Part shown: one piece after another, positions 53,276 to 63,131 of the stretch
How positions within the stretch are numbered: position 1 is the stretch's first letter
Layout: every line of letters begins with the position of its first letter
Assembly (NCBI GenBank): GCA_900316625.1
Contig: ONDO01000001.1
Span: 1-64,000 of the forward strand
DNA: 64,000 nt
Direction of reading: 5' to 3'
From: an uncultured Lachnospiraceae bacterium
Lineage (GTDB): Bacteria; Bacillota; Clostridia; Lachnospirales; Lachnospiraceae
Position numbers and translations under genes: made by a program
Notes under the pieces: model-generated
The model's input: only the letters and a program-made list of their open reading frames with translations
The model's database searches: none
Told to the model about the DNA's origin: nothing

Positions 53276-54433
53276 TTACTTTTTTTGGCGATTGTACTCC
53301 TGCATATTGTCAATTGTCTCGCGCTTGAATTCTGCATAACGATCTTCGTCAATCGCTGTTCTGATCTCTTCCATCAGATGATTATAGAAGTAGAGATTAT
53401 GCAGTACGCAAAGGCGCATTCCTAACATCTCGTTGGCCTTCAGGAGATGTCTGATATAGGCTCTGCTATAAGTTCTGCAGGCGGGGCAACCGCAGCCTTC
53501 TTCAATCGGAGACATATCCATCTCCCACTTCTTGTTGAAGAGGTTCATCTTCCCCTTGTGAGTGTAGACATGACCATGTCTACCGTTACGGCTGGGATAA
53601 ACACAATCGAAGAAATCAATCCCACGGTCCACTGCTTCTAAGATATTCTCAGGAGTACCGACACCCATAAGATAGGTCGGCTTCTCTTCCGGAAGATATG
53701 GTACAACATGATCGAGGACATCATACATCTGCTCTGCAGTCTCGCCGACGGCAAGTCCACCGACTGCATAACCATCGAGATCCATCTCAGAGATTCTCTT
53801 GGCACAATCGATTCGAATATCGTTGAAGATGGCACCCTGATTGATACCGAAGAGCATCTGCTTCTGATTGACAGTATCCTCTCTTGCATTCAGTTCATCC
53901 ATCTTAACTCTGCAACGCTCTAACCAGCGAATGGTTCGGTCCACAGAAGGCTGAACATAAGAACGGTCAGCCACGGAAGACGGACACTCATCGAAGGCCA
54001 TGGCAATGGTAGAACCCAGATTCGACTGAATCGTCATGGATTCTTCCGGTCCCATGAAGATCTTGTGCCCATCAATATGACTACGGAAGGTAACACCTTC
54101 CTCCTTGATCTTACGAAGTCCGGACAGGGAGAATACCTGGAATCCACCGGAATCAGTAAGGATGGGACGGTCCCATACCATGAACTTATGCAGACCGCCA
54201 AGCTGCTTAATGGTCTCATCGCCGGTTCTAACATGCAGGTGATAGGTATTCGCTAATGCTACCTGGGTACCAATGCTATGTAAGTCATCTGTCGAAACTG
54301 CCCCCTTAATTGCACCTACGGTAGCAACATTCATAAAAAGGGGGGTTTGAACCCTTCCGTGCACTGTTTTAAATTCCGCACGTTTCGCACATCCGGATTT
54401 CTTCAGAAGTCTGTATTCTGCTTTCTGGGACAT
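53276..54433 (-). CDS. tgt: tRNA-guanine transglycosylase
   Basis: The enzyme exchanges guanine 34 of GUN-anticodon tRNAs for the queuosine precursor preQ1. The 385-residue barrel has PILTDSGGFQVFSL with the catalytic Asp, the second Asp in GIDFFDCVYPSRNGRHG, and the zinc site CGCPAC...LHNLYFY. Length is normal. It stands 102 bases upstream of yajC, a common pairing. No preQ1 riboswitch was recognised nearby. Confidence 0.97.
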   Translation of the reverse strand: MSQKAEYRLLKKSGCAKRAEFKTVHGRVQTPLFMNVATVGAIKGAVSTDDLHSIGTQVALANTYHLHVRTGDETIKQLGGLHKFMVWDRPILTDSGGFQVFSLSGLRKIKEEGVTFRSHIDGHKIFMGPEESMTIQSNLGSTIAMAFDECPSSVADRSYVQPSVDRTIRWLERCRVKMDELNAREDTVNQKQMLFGINQGAIFNDIRIDCAKRISEMDLDGYAVGGLAVGETAEQMYDVLDHVVPYLPEEKPTYLMGVGTPENILEAVDRGIDFFDCVYPSRNGRHGHVYTHKGKMNLFNKKWEMDMSPIEEGCGCPACRTYSRAYIRHLLKANEMLGMRLCVLHNLYFYNHLMEEIRTAIDEDRYAEFKRETIDNMQEYNRQKK

Positions 54434-54451
54434 TCTATACCTCTGTCTTCA

Positions 54452-55552
54452 TTAACGGCAGTTACGGTATGCTTTCTCAATCGTATCAATCTTCGCAGAT
54501 GTATTACGAAGCATCATATCAAGTACGGTCATTGCTGCCATACTTTCAACAACTACCACTGCTCTTGGAACAATCACCGGATCATGTCTTCCGGTAATCT
54601 TAAGATTCACTTCTTCACCGCAGTCATTGACTGTCTTCTGCTCCTTGGCAATCGAAGGAGTCGGCTTCACTGCACAACGTAAGATCAGGCAGTCACCATC
54701 AGACATACCACCTAAGGTTCCACCGGAATGATTGGTCTTCTTCTGGACAAATCCATCCTTCATGTAGAAGGCATCATTATTCTCAGAACCTAAGGATCTT
54801 GCTACAGCGAATCCATCACCGATTTCAAAACCCTTTACCGCTCCAATGGACATCACTGCCTTGGCAAGTTCAGCGTCAAGCTTGTCGAAAACCGGCTCTC
54901 CAATGCCGACAGGAAGACCTTCGATTCTGCATTCGATAATGCCTCCAACGGAATCGTGATCTCTTACCTTCTCTGCAATATAATCCTGCGCCTCACGGGA
55001 AGCATCCGCATCCGGCATGCAAAGTGGGTCACTTCTCATAACGGTTTCATCATATTTACGAATCTCGATGGGGCCAATGGATCTGGTATAAGCCTTTACA
55101 CTTACACCTAACTTATAGAGAACTTCCGATGCAATGGCACCGCCGATGACACGACCGATGGTCTCCCGACCACTGGATCTTCCGCCACCTCGATAGTCGC
55201 GGAACCCGTACTTCTCCGTAAATCCAAGATCTGCATGTCCCGGACGGAAGGTATGCTCGATATTCGAATAATCATTGGAATGCTGGTCGCTATTGCGAAC
55301 CAGAACGCTGATGGGTGTACCTAAGGTTACACCATCAAAGATACCGGACAGAATCTCTGCCTTGTCTCCTTCTCTTCTTGAGGTCGTAAATTGTGACTGG
55401 CCGGGCTTTCTCCGGTCCAGATATTCCTGAATAAACTCTTCAGACATCGGGATACCCGCGGGACATCCATCGATAACTGCGCCAAGTGCAGCTCCATGGG
55501 ATTCCCCCCAGGTGGTAACACGGTATATATTTCCGAAGGTAGATCCTGCCAT
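54452..55552 (-). CDS. aroC: Chorismate synthase
   Basis: AroC converts 5-enolpyruvylshikimate 3-phosphate to chorismate with reduced FMN, the last shikimate step. The 366-residue protein has [45 protein letters not shown] and [11 protein letters not shown]. Length is normal. No other aromatic-pathway gene is next to it; it is 18 bases upstream of tgt and may be co-transcribed. Confidence 0.97.
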   Translation of the reverse strand: MAGSTFGNIYRVTTWGESHGAALGAVIDGCPAGIPMSEEFIQEYLDRRKPGQSQFTTSRREGDKAEILSGIFDGVTLGTPISVLVRNSDQHSNDYSNIEHTFRPGHADLGFTEKYGFRDYRGGGRSSGRETIGRVIGGAIASEVLYKLGVSVKAYTRSIGPIEIRKYDETVMRSDPLCMPDADASREAQDYIAEKVRDHDSVGGIIECRIEGLPVGIGEPVFDKLDAELAKAVMSIGAVKGFEIGDGFAVARSLGSENNDAFYMKDGFVQKKTNHSGGTLGGMSDGDCLILRCAVKPTPSIAKEQKTVNDCGEEVNLKITGRHDPVIVPRAVVVVESMAAMTVLDMMLRNTSAKIDTIEKAYRNCR

Positions 55553-55604
55553 AGTAACTCCCGTCTAACTCATGCGATGCCGTGATCTACGACGTCTACG
55601 AAAC

Positions 55605-56663
55605 TTAGCCTGTAATCTTGTGGATAATGATGGAATTGCCCTTGGAGAGCTTCACAGGAGGGTTCACCATCAATGCATAACCATCCTTATAGTCAACACG
55701 GAAGGTACGAAGCTCGTTGGTGTCATGGTTGATGACTGCGAGGAACTTATTCCCGGGAAGAACTGCGATATCCTTGGGGAACTCACCGGAATTGGTGGTC
55801 TGTCCTGCATGGGAGAGCTTACCCGTCTTCTCATCACGGAGAAGCCAGCTGGTTGCATTCATTCCATCTACACTGACGAAAAGATACTTCTCATCATCTG
55901 TAAAGGCCATAGCGCTGGCTGCAGAAGACTCATCGGCCTTCTTTAAGACGCTGATGGTCTGGATGCGTTCGAAGACAGGTTCATCGTCTTCATCCTTATA
56001 ACTATAGACTTCAATGGAATTATTAAAACTGGTAAGGGTATACATGAACTTACCATCTTTGGAAAACTGTACTTCACGAACACCGGCATCTAACTCGGGA
56101 CGCACAATATCCACCAGTGTCAGATGACCAAGATTATAATCGATGCGATACACCTTGATCTGGTTAATACCGATATCGACAGCACAGAGATACTTCTCGT
56201 CCGGGGTCAGCTTCACGCAGGTAACCTTGGCATGATCCAGATGGCGTTCATTACCACCTAAGCTGATGCTCTGGTGGAAAAGGCCGAAAGCAACATTGCC
56301 AATGGAACCATCCTCTGCCAGCTTCATCATGGTAACTCTTCCATCATGGAAGCCACCGACGAAGAGGAAACGATTCTTAGAATCCACATCGATATAATCG
56401 CCACGCATACCACCGATCCAGTTCTGGTTCACCTTCTCAAGGTTACCATCGGGCAGGATATTGAAGGCTGCAACACCCTCATCTTCAATGGAATAGAGAT
56501 GCTTACCATCCTTAGAGACGGTTACATAAGACGGATTATTGATTGGAGCAACTGCTTTCTCGCAGAATACACCAGTTTCAGGATTCACATCATATACATG
56601 AATACCAACACTATTGGTATGTGTATAGGTTCCTACGTATGCAACGTACTTTTCTTTTGCCAT
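55605..56663 (-). CDS. pgl: Beta-propeller 6-phosphogluconolactonase (lactonase family)
   Basis: The 352-residue protein starts YVAYVGTYTHTNSVGIHVYDV and repeats blade motifs such as VSKDGKHLYSI, LTPDEKYLCAVD, QFSKDGKFMYTLTS, FTDDEKYLFVS and GNKFLAVINHDTNELRTFRV, with conserved HLDHAKV. This is the YbhE/Pgl lactonase fold, which opens 6-phosphogluconolactone in the pentose pathway. The start is three bases after the stop of the U32 gene, whose last codons form its GAGGAGG site. Confidence 0.85.
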   Translation of the reverse strand: MAKEKYVAYVGTYTHTNSVGIHVYDVNPETGVFCEKAVAPINNPSYVTVSKDGKHLYSIEDEGVAAFNILPDGNLEKVNQNWIGGMRGDYIDVDSKNRFLFVGGFHDGRVTMMKLAEDGSIGNVAFGLFHQSISLGGNERHLDHAKVTCVKLTPDEKYLCAVDIGINQIKVYRIDYNLGHLTLVDIVRPELDAGVREVQFSKDGKFMYTLTSFNNSIEVYSYKDEDDEPVFERIQTISVLKKADESSAASAMAFTDDEKYLFVSVDGMNATSWLLRDEKTGKLSHAGQTTNSGEFPKDIAVLPGNKFLAVINHDTNELRTFRVDYKDGYALMVNPPVKLSKGNSIIIHKITG

Positions 56664-56666
56664 GGT

Positions 56667-57911
56667 CTATACCTCCTCTTCCTGTCTGCTGATCAGGTCC
56701 ATAGGTTCTGCAGCCTCACTCAGGCGCACCAGAATATGCTGGCTGGCATGGGAAGCGCTCTCCATAGGATTACCATCCTCATCAAGTATTTCTAACACCT
56801 TAACTTCTCTATCATTCATGTCGGGTTTCATGATACGAATTGTCTCGCCGACAGAGAATTTATTCTTCTGCATCAGATGGTGGTAGCCATTCTCATCCAC
56901 GGACTCGATGGTTCCGAGGTAGATACTACCACTGTGATAGGTATTGTTGTCATAGATCTGATCTTCATCGGATGGCTTGCCGAAGAAGAAGCCTGTCGTA
57001 AAGTCGCGATAGGTACAACTTCTGATCTCCTTGTCATAGAGGGGAAGATTTTCTTTGTACTTCTCTTCCGACGCAAAACAATCATCAATCGCCTTACGAT
57101 AGGTACGGACAACAGCTGCCACATAAAGGGCTGTTTTCATTCTACCCTCTATCTTCAAACTGTCAATGCCGCTGGACAGGAGTTCCGGTACATGGTCAAT
57201 CATGCACAGGTCCTTGGAATTCATGATATAAGTACCGCGTTCATTCTCTTCGACCGGGAAGTACTGACCGGGTCTTGTCTCTTCCATCAGAGCGTACTTC
57301 CAACGACAGGGGTGCGTGCATTCTCCCCGATTCGCATCACGGCCGGTGAAGTAATTAGAGAGCAGGCATCTGCCAGAATAAGAGATACACATAGCACCAT
57401 GAATGAAGGTTTCAATATCCATATCCGCAGGGATTTTCTCGCGGAGTTCCTGAATCTCACGAAGAGAGAGTTCTCTTGCGGTAACGATTCTCTTGGCGCC
57501 CTGTTCGTACCAGAATCTGGCCGACATATAGTTGGTATTATTCGCCTGGGTCGAAACATGAAGCTCGATATCGTGAAGTTCTTCCTTTGCAATTGCGAAG
57601 ATTCCGGGATCTGCAATCAGAACTGCATCCGGACGAACTTCCCGGTCTAATTCTCTAAAGTACTCTCTTACTCCATCGATATCACCATTATGGGCGAAGA
57701 TATTGGCTGTGATGTAGATCTTCACACCGCGCTCATGAGCATAGCGAACAGCCTCGATCATCTCCTCCCTGGAGAAGTTATCTGCATTGGCACGAAGGCC
57801 ATACGCCTCACCACCCAGATACACAGCATCTGCACCGTAGCGAATCGAGGTCTTCAGAATCACCAGGTTTTTCGCAGGAGCCAGAAGCTCCGGTTTCTTA
57901 CGTTCTGTCAT
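56667..57911 (-). CDS. trhP: U32-family protein, tRNA wobble-uridine hydroxylation (TrhP-like)
   Basis: The 414-residue protein has the U32 start KKPELLAPAKN, AVYLGGEAYGLRANADNF, the signature ETFIHGAMCISYSGRCLLSNYFTGRDANRG and the CTHPCRW cysteines that hold an iron-sulphur cluster. In Bacillus, members beside trmR make 5-hydroxyuridine at tRNA position 34 from prephenate. The O-methyltransferase gene upstream supports the same role here. It was formerly called a collagenase-like peptidase; no peptidase site is evident. Confidence 0.9.
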   Translation of the reverse strand: MTERKKPELLAPAKNLVILKTSIRYGADAVYLGGEAYGLRANADNFSREEMIEAVRYAHERGVKIYITANIFAHNGDIDGVREYFRELDREVRPDAVLIADPGIFAIAKEELHDIELHVSTQANNTNYMSARFWYEQGAKRIVTARELSLREIQELREKIPADMDIETFIHGAMCISYSGRCLLSNYFTGRDANRGECTHPCRWKYALMEETRPGQYFPVEENERGTYIMNSKDLCMIDHVPELLSSGIDSLKIEGRMKTALYVAAVVRTYRKAIDDCFASEEKYKENLPLYDKEIRSCTYRDFTTGFFFGKPSDEDQIYDNNTYHSGSIYLGTIESVDENGYHHLMQKNKFSVGETIRIMKPDMNDREVKVLEILDEDGNPMESASHASQHILVRLSEAAEPMDLISRQEEEV

Positions 57912-57954
57912 TATATAACCTGTCTTTCAACTGCCTTCTTGGGCATAAGATCAT

Positions 57955-58656
57955 TCACTTTCCATCGGCCTGTCTTGTTTTCACTGACAATGCCATGCCA
58001 TCTCCCAGATCCAGGATCTCCGTCGAGATTCCAGGAGTATGGGTTAGCTTATAGAGGTATTCCCTCATTCTCTTATGGATCGTACGGTCACGTCTCGGCA
58101 CGATATAATGCGATTCCAAGAGGGAACCCTCCTGAAGGACATTGTCCGTCACGATCATTCCATCCTCGCTTAAGAGTCCAAGCAAACGGTCTGACATCAC
58201 AGGGTACTGTCCCTTGGCAGCATCGAGGAAGATGAAGTCGAACTTCCCATCCAATTCATCGATCAGTTCTCCAGAATCTCCGGGGAGAAATGTAATACGA
58301 CTTCCATCTCTGTACTGCGAGAAATGTTCGCGGCACTTCTCGATCCTCGGCGGATAGGATTCAATCGTCGTAATCAGAGCCTCTGGCGCAAAATGTGCCA
58401 TGAGAAGCGCACTGAATCCAACACCGGAACCGATCTCCAGGATCCTTTTGGGCTGCTTCATTCGCATAAGGAAGCGTAAGAATCTCTGGGTCGGACGTCT
58501 GATGATTGGGACATTCAGCTCTAGAGACCTTGCTTCTAATTCTCTTAATTCCTCCGGAAAGCCTTCATCGATGGATTCGATATAGGACTCCAGTCGAACG
58601 GGGTCGAGGGACAGGGTTTCCGTTCGAATCGATTCAATTCTAAATTCTTCTTCCAC
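57955..58656 (-). CDS. trmR: O-methyltransferase, likely tRNA 5-hydroxyuridine methyltransferase
   Basis: The 233-residue protein has the SAM-binding core ILEIGSGVGFSALLMA, LITTIESYPPRIEKC, the metal-site FIFLDAAKGQYPVM and DNVLQEGSLLES, as in YrrM/TrmR and catechol-like methyltransferases. It would convert 5-hydroxyuridine 34 to 5-methoxyuridine with S-adenosylmethionine. The U32 gene follows after 43 bases, so both steps are coupled. It lies downstream of RNase J. Confidence 0.88.
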   Translation of the reverse strand: MEEEFRIESIRTETLSLDPVRLESYIESIDEGFPEELRELEARSLELNVPIIRRPTQRFLRFLMRMKQPKRILEIGSGVGFSALLMAHFAPEALITTIESYPPRIEKCREHFSQYRDGSRITFLPGDSGELIDELDGKFDFIFLDAAKGQYPVMSDRLLGLLSEDGMIVTDNVLQEGSLLESHYIVPRRDRTIHKRMREYLYKLTHTPGISTEILDLGDGMALSVKTRQADGK

Positions 58657-58698
58657 GCTTTCCTCGTTCCAAACCGGGCCATAGGCTCTATCGTTCCA

Positions 58699-60366
58699 TC
58701 AGACTTCCTGAATGATCGGAAGGATCATGGGACTTCTCTGGGTTTCTTTCCATACGAAGTCAGACAGAGTCGTCTTCACTTCGTTCTTGATCTTAGACCA
58801 ATCAGATACACCATGATCCTCGAGTTCCATCAGACGGTCATAGAGGGTGTTGTGTGCTTCTTCCATCAGGTCTTCTGCATCCTTCACGTAGACAAAACCA
58901 CGGGATACGATATCAGGACCTGCCAGAAGTCTGCCACTGCCCTGTTCTAAGGTCATAACAACAACGATGATTCCATCTTCTGCAAGATGCTGTCTGTCGC
59001 GAAGTACGACATTACCGACATCGCCAACACCAAGACCATCTACCATAATTGCACCGGTCTTCACCTTGCCGTTAATCTTGGCATTCTGATCTGCGTCGAA
59101 TTCCAGAACATCGCCGGAAGAGAGAATGATTCTGTGCTTGGAATCATAGCCAAGGCTCTCAGCGATTCTCTCCTGTGCCTTCAGGTGCTGGTATTCACCA
59201 TGAACAGGAATGGCATACTTAGGCTTAACCAGAGAATAGATCAGCTTAATATCTTCCTGGCAGGCATGTCCGGAAACATGGACATCCTGGAAGATAACAT
59301 CAAGCCCCTTGCGATAGAGGTCATTTACCACCTTACCAACAGACTTCTCATTGCCAGGAATTGCATGGCTGGAGAAGATGATGGTATCGGTCGGTTTGAT
59401 CTGTACCTTGCGATGCGTTCCATTGGCCATACGGGACAGGGCTGCCATAGACTCACCCTGAGAACCGGTAGTGATCAGAACGGTTTTCTCATCCGGATAA
59501 TTACGGATCTCATCAATGGAGATCAGGGTGTTATCCGGTATATTAATATAGCCGAGTTCGATTGCAGTAGAGATGATATTGACCATACTGCGGCCTTCTA
59601 CAACAACCTTACGTCCGAACTTATGAGCGCTGTTGATGATCTGCTGAACACGGTCTACATTTGAAGCAAAGGTAGCTATGATAATACGACTGTTCGCGTG
59701 TTCCGCGAAGATATTGTCCAGATTCTTGCCTACGGTCTTCTCGGAAGGGGTAAAACCAGGACGGCCTGCATTCGTGGAATCGCACATCAGGGCAAGGACA
59801 CCCTTCTTGCCGATCTCAGCGAAGCGCTGCAGATCAATAGCATCACCGAATACAGGGGTGTAATCCACCTTGAAGTCTCCGGTGTGAACGATGGTTCCAA
59901 CAGGACTATAGATTGCCAGAGCGGCTGCATCCTGAATGGAGTGGTTGGTACGAATGAATTCCACGCGGAAATCACCTGCATTTACATTTGTGCCATAGGT
60001 TACAACCTTACGGCGAACGGAATTCAGCATGTTATGCTCTTCGAGCTTGTGGTCAATGATACCCATGGTGAGCTTGGTAGCATAAATCGGCGCATTGATC
60101 TTGCGAAGAACATAAGGGATTGCACCGATATGATCTTCGTGACCATGTGTGATAAAGAAGCCCTTGATCTTCTTCTGGTTCTCTTCCAGATAAGAGATAT
60201 CCGGAATCACCAGATCTACACCGAACATATCATCCTCGGGGAATGCCATACCGCAATCAACGACGATAATACTGTCTCCGTACTCAAAAGCGGTCATGTT
60301 CATACCAATCTGTTCCAGACCACCGAGTGCAATGACTCTGAGCTTTCCATTTTCAGTTTTCTTCAA
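58699..60366 (-). CDS. rnj: Ribonuclease J
   Basis: RNase J is the 5'-3' exo- and endoribonuclease of Firmicute mRNA turnover. The metallo-beta-lactamase/beta-CASP protein has VIALGGLEQIGMNM, FITHGHEDHIGAIPYVL with the zinc ligands, GDFKVDYTPVFG, HVSGHACQED and HGEYQHLKAQ. The start is taken as TTG at 60366, ten bases after GGAGG, which gives the usual 555 residues; ATT at 60369 is also possible, seven bases away. A longer ATG frame from 60453 would add 29 non-conserved residues and is less likely. Confidence 0.93.
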   Translation of the reverse strand: MKKTENGKLRVIALGGLEQIGMNMTAFEYGDSIIVVDCGMAFPEDDMFGVDLVIPDISYLEENQKKIKGFFITHGHEDHIGAIPYVLRKINAPIYATKLTMGIIDHKLEEHNMLNSVRRKVVTYGTNVNAGDFRVEFIRTNHSIQDAAALAIYSPVGTIVHTGDFKVDYTPVFGDAIDLQRFAEIGKKGVLALMCDSTNAGRPGFTPSEKTVGKNLDNIFAEHANSRIIIATFASNVDRVQQIINSAHKFGRKVVVEGRSMVNIISTAIELGYINIPDNTLISIDEIRNYPDEKTVLITTGSQGESMAALSRMANGTHRKVQIKPTDTIIFSSHAIPGNEKSVGKVVNDLYRKGLDVIFQDVHVSGHACQEDIKLIYSLVKPKYAIPVHGEYQHLKAQERIAESLGYDSKHRIILSSGDVLEFDADQNAKINGKVKTGAIMVDGLGVGDVGNVVLRDRQHLAEDGIIVVVMTLEQGSGRLLAGPDIVSRGFVYVKDAEDLMEEAHNTLYDRLMELEDHGVSDWSKIKNEVKTTLSDFVWKETQRSPMILPIIQEV

Positions 60367-60512
60367 AATAAAAAATCCTCCATCTGCGCCCCTGCTTCGA
60401 CGCACCTCATATGCGTAAACAGGAACACGAAAAACTCCCCGATCAAACTCCATACAGATAAAACCCTGTTGTGGAGATAGGATCGGTCACTAAAGCTATA
60501 ATGTATCGGAAA

Positions 60513-60770
60513 TCAATCGAAATCCGTATCATCCATTAATTCTTCGAAGATCTTAAGTACAGCATCAAATTCCGTGTCATCTTCGACAGGAACATAGGTT
60601 GCCTCATCATCTTCTTCATCCGATGCTTCTTCACGGAAGATATAAGCATCGCTGTCACCCTCTGCATCTTCTGCAAGAAGCAGGTAGTGCTTGCCGGCAA
60701 TGTTCGTCTCTTCTAAGACAAAGAGCTCGATATCATTGCCCTCTTCGTCACGGAGGTTAATCTTCTCCAT
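60513..60770 (-). CDS. DUF1292 family protein
   Basis: The 85-residue acidic protein starts MEKINLRDEEGNDIELFVLEE, continues GKHYLLLAEDAEGDSDAYIFR, and ends KIFEELMDDTDFD. This matches DUF1292 (YrzB-like), a small conserved Firmicute protein of unknown role always found with ruvX and ireB, as it is here. Confidence 0.92.
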   Translation of the reverse strand: MEKINLRDEEGNDIELFVLEETNIAGKHYLLLAEDAEGDSDAYIFREEASDEEDDEATYVPVEDDTEFDAVLKIFEELMDDTDFD

Positions 60771-60788
60771 GTGTATTCCTCTTACTTT

Positions 60789-61244
60789 CTATTCCCGCGT
60801 CTCCGCGGAACCATCCATGTATCTCTGTAAGATGAGCATGGCGGCAATCTCATCCACATACAGATGCATATCTTCTCTCTTAACGCCGGTTTCTTCCATG
60901 ATTTCATAGGCTTCTACCGTCGTAAGTCTTTCATCGGTAAGGATAACGGGCAGACCGAACTTACTTACCAGCTCGTCTCGAAAGGCATAGGTATCTTCCA
61001 CACGCCAACCCTCACTGTTATCCATATTCAGAGGAAGGCCCAGAACAATCTTCTCCGGATCGTATTCCTCAATCAGCTCACCGATTCTTCGGTAGGTCGC
61101 ACGAAGCTTGGTCTTCTTCTCTCTTCGAATGATTTCGACTCCGTGAGCACTCATGCCCAGCTGGTCTGACACTGCAACACCGCAGGTCTTATTGCCGAAA
61201 TCCAGTCCCAGAATTCTTCTCTTCAGGGTATGATCCAATTCCAA
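60789..61244 (-). CDS. ruvX: RuvX/YqgF pre-16S rRNA nuclease family
   Basis: The 151-residue RNase H-fold protein starts RILGLDFGNKTCGVAVSD, has EKIVLGLPLNMD and LTDERLTTVEAYEIM. It is named as a Holliday-junction resolvase homologue, but in bacteria the family mainly finishes the 5' end of 16S rRNA. It is six bases downstream of ireB. Confidence 0.95.
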   Translation of the reverse strand: MELDHTLKRRILGLDFGNKTCGVAVSDQLGMSAHGVEIIRREKKTKLRATYRRIGELIEEYDPEKIVLGLPLNMDNSEGWRVEDTYAFRDELVSKFGLPVILTDERLTTVEAYEIMEETGVKREDMHLYVDEIAAMLILQRYMDGSAETRE

Positions 61245-61250
61245 TACCTC

Positions 61251-61526
61251 TTAGTGCTTTGTCTTCCAGGATTCGTTCTTAATATATTCTCTTAAAAGCT
61301 CTTCCACCAGCTCGTCACGCTCCACCTGGATGATCAGGCTTCTGGCATTCTTATGGCTGGTGATGAAAGTCGGATCGCCGGACATAATATATCCAACGAT
61401 CTGGCTCACGGGATTGTAGCCTTTCTCGCTCAGTGCTTCATAGACCTGACGGATGGTTTCCTTCACGCCTACCTTAGGCTCATCATGAACTTTGAAATAC
61501 TGGGTATTGCTGAGATCCTGCTTCAT
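61251..61526 (-). CDS. ireB: IreB family regulatory phosphoprotein (DUF965)
   Basis: The 91-residue protein has the family core TIRQVYEALSEKGYNPVSQIVGYIMSGDPTFITSHKNARSLI. In enterococci IreB is a substrate of the IreK Ser/Thr kinase and limits cephalosporin resistance, the Thr near the N-terminus being modified. ATG at 61526 is used; a TTG six codons earlier has no better site. It heads the ireB-ruvX-DUF1292 operon with a good promoter upstream. Confidence 0.94.
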   Translation of the reverse strand: MKQDLSNTQYFKVHDEPKVGVKETIRQVYEALSEKGYNPVSQIVGYIMSGDPTFITSHKNARSLIIQVERDELVEELLREYIKNESWKTKH

Positions 61527-61576
61527 GCTCGTAACACTTTCCAAATCACTATAGATGTTGTCTTCTTTGACACTTC

Positions 61577-61606
61577 ATTGTACGCTACAAATGGCGCTTT
61601 CGTCAA
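61577..61606 (-). promoter_or_regulatory. Promoter of the ireB operon
   Basis: The minus strand reads TTGACG (61601-61606), 18 bases, TACAAT (61577-61582), about 50 bases upstream of the ireB start and just past the mtaB end. Confidence 0.65.
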
Positions 61607-61617
61607 GAAATGCCCTC

Positions 61618-62976
61618 TCAGACGCGTAGCAGCATCACTTCTTCATTCAGCATGCCACTAACTTCTCCGGTAACCAGCTGATTCTTAAGATCAAGGTCAG
61701 AATCGACAGCCATACGGACATACTCCCTGGTGAATCCCACCCAGACTTCTCTTCCGTTAATCACTTCTCTCTCTTCCACTAAGATCGTATCCGTCTTACC
61801 CCTTCTTCTCAGGCGAAATTCCTCAGACTGTCTCTTCGACATCTCCAGAAGAACATGGGAACGCGCTGTCTTTGTCTTGTCTGTATGCTGCTGGGGCATA
61901 CGATCTGCCGGTGTTCCCTTACGGCGGGAATACTTGAAGACATGCATCTCGTAGAAGCCAATCTCTTCGAGAAATGTAGAGCATTCCTCGAAGTCTTCCT
62001 CGGTCTCTCCAGGAAAGCCCACGATAACATCTGTGGTAATGGCAGGATCATCAAAAGCCTCTCTTAAGAGTCTTACGCCCTCTCTGTATTCTGCCGCTGT
62101 GTATTTTCGGTTCATTCTCTTCAGGGTACGATCACATCCACTCTGCAGGGAGAGGTGGAAATGAGGACAGATCTGGGGAATCTTCACCAGACGGTCTACA
62201 AATTCCTTCGTGATAATACGAGGCTCAACAGAGCCAAAACGGATTCTCTCCACCCCTTGAATGCTGGATATTTTCTCAACGAGATCAATCAGACCATATT
62301 CTGTTCCCTGACCATAGGAATCCAGATGGATTCCGGTAATAACGAATTCCTTATAGCCTGCAGTCACAAGATCCTTTACTTCTGCTGCAACTTCTTCCAT
62401 GCTCTTAGAACGTACACGTCCTCTGGCATAAGGAATAATGCAATAAGAACAGAACTGGTTACAGCCATCCTGCACCTTCAAAAAAGCACGGCTCTTCTCA
62501 CCGGTCTTCTTTCGCTTCAGATTCTCAAACCCGAGTTCCACACGATTTACGTCCACGATATCCGAAAGCTGCTCTAAGGCAAAATCATCCGCTTCACTTC
62601 CGCTCTGCTTCAGATTTTTTTGTTCCTCACGTGCTTCTATCAGTTTATGCACTTCCGGAATCAGGTCGTTCTTCTTATTGTTACCGATAATGATATCTAC
62701 CGTGCGATCCTTCATCAGTTCATCCGCGCCCGTCTGAACATAACAGCCGGCAGCCACAACGATAGCGTCCGGATTCAGGCTGCGGGCACGATGAATCATC
62801 TGTCGGGACTTGCGGTCTGCAATATTCGTTACAGAACAGGTATTGATGAGATAGAGATCTGCTTCTTCTCCGAAGGGAACGATCGTATATCCGTCCTCTT
62901 CCAGGAGTTCCTGCATGGCCTCTGTCTCGTATTCATTTACTTTACAGCCCAGATTATGGAGTGCTGCTCTTTTCAT
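61618..62976 (-). CDS. mtaB: tRNA t6A37 methylthiotransferase MtaB
   Basis: The 452-residue radical-SAM enzyme has the UPF0004 N-terminal domain (HNLGCKVNEYETEAM, INTCSVTNIADRKS, GCYVQTG cysteines), the CNQFCSYCIIPYARGR cluster motif, and a C-terminal TRAM domain. It converts t6A to ms2t6A at position 37. The NLGCKVN start and length mark MtaB and not MiaB or RimO. GAGGT before 62976 sets the start. Confidence 0.94.
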   Translation of the reverse strand: MKRAALHNLGCKVNEYETEAMQELLEEDGYTIVPFGEEADLYLINTCSVTNIADRKSRQMIHRARSLNPDAIVVAAGCYVQTGADELMKDRTVDIIIGNNKKNDLIPEVHKLIEAREEQKNLKQSGSEADDFALEQLSDIVDVNRVELGFENLKRKKTGEKSRAFLKVQDGCNQFCSYCIIPYARGRVRSKSMEEVAAEVKDLVTAGYKEFVITGIHLDSYGQGTEYGLIDLVEKISSIQGVERIRFGSVEPRIITKEFVDRLVKIPQICPHFHLSLQSGCDRTLKRMNRKYTAAEYREGVRLLREAFDDPAITTDVIVGFPGETEEDFEECSTFLEEIGFYEMHVFKYSRRKGTPADRMPQQHTDKTKTARSHVLLEMSKRQSEEFRLRRRGKTDTILVEEREVINGREVWVGFTREYVRMAVDSDLDLKNQLVTGEVSGMLNEEVMLLRV

Positions 62977-63060
62977 CTGTTTACCTCGTTTCGCATTTTC
63001 GAAACTTAAGAAATTCATTCTGATTCGTGATAATTCCTTACATTTTCACTTCTCTAAAAA

Positions 63061-63089
63061 TTGACTTTTGTGTATGCAAGGGGTACGAT
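63061..63089 (+). promoter_or_regulatory. Promoter of the HPr-like gene
   Basis: TTGACT (63061-63066), 17 bases, TACGAT (63084-63089) on the plus strand, 43 bases upstream of the start codon. Confidence 0.65.
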
Positions 63090-63131
63090 TGTTTTACATA
63101 AAAAATCCCATTTGATACGGAGGAGACGAAT

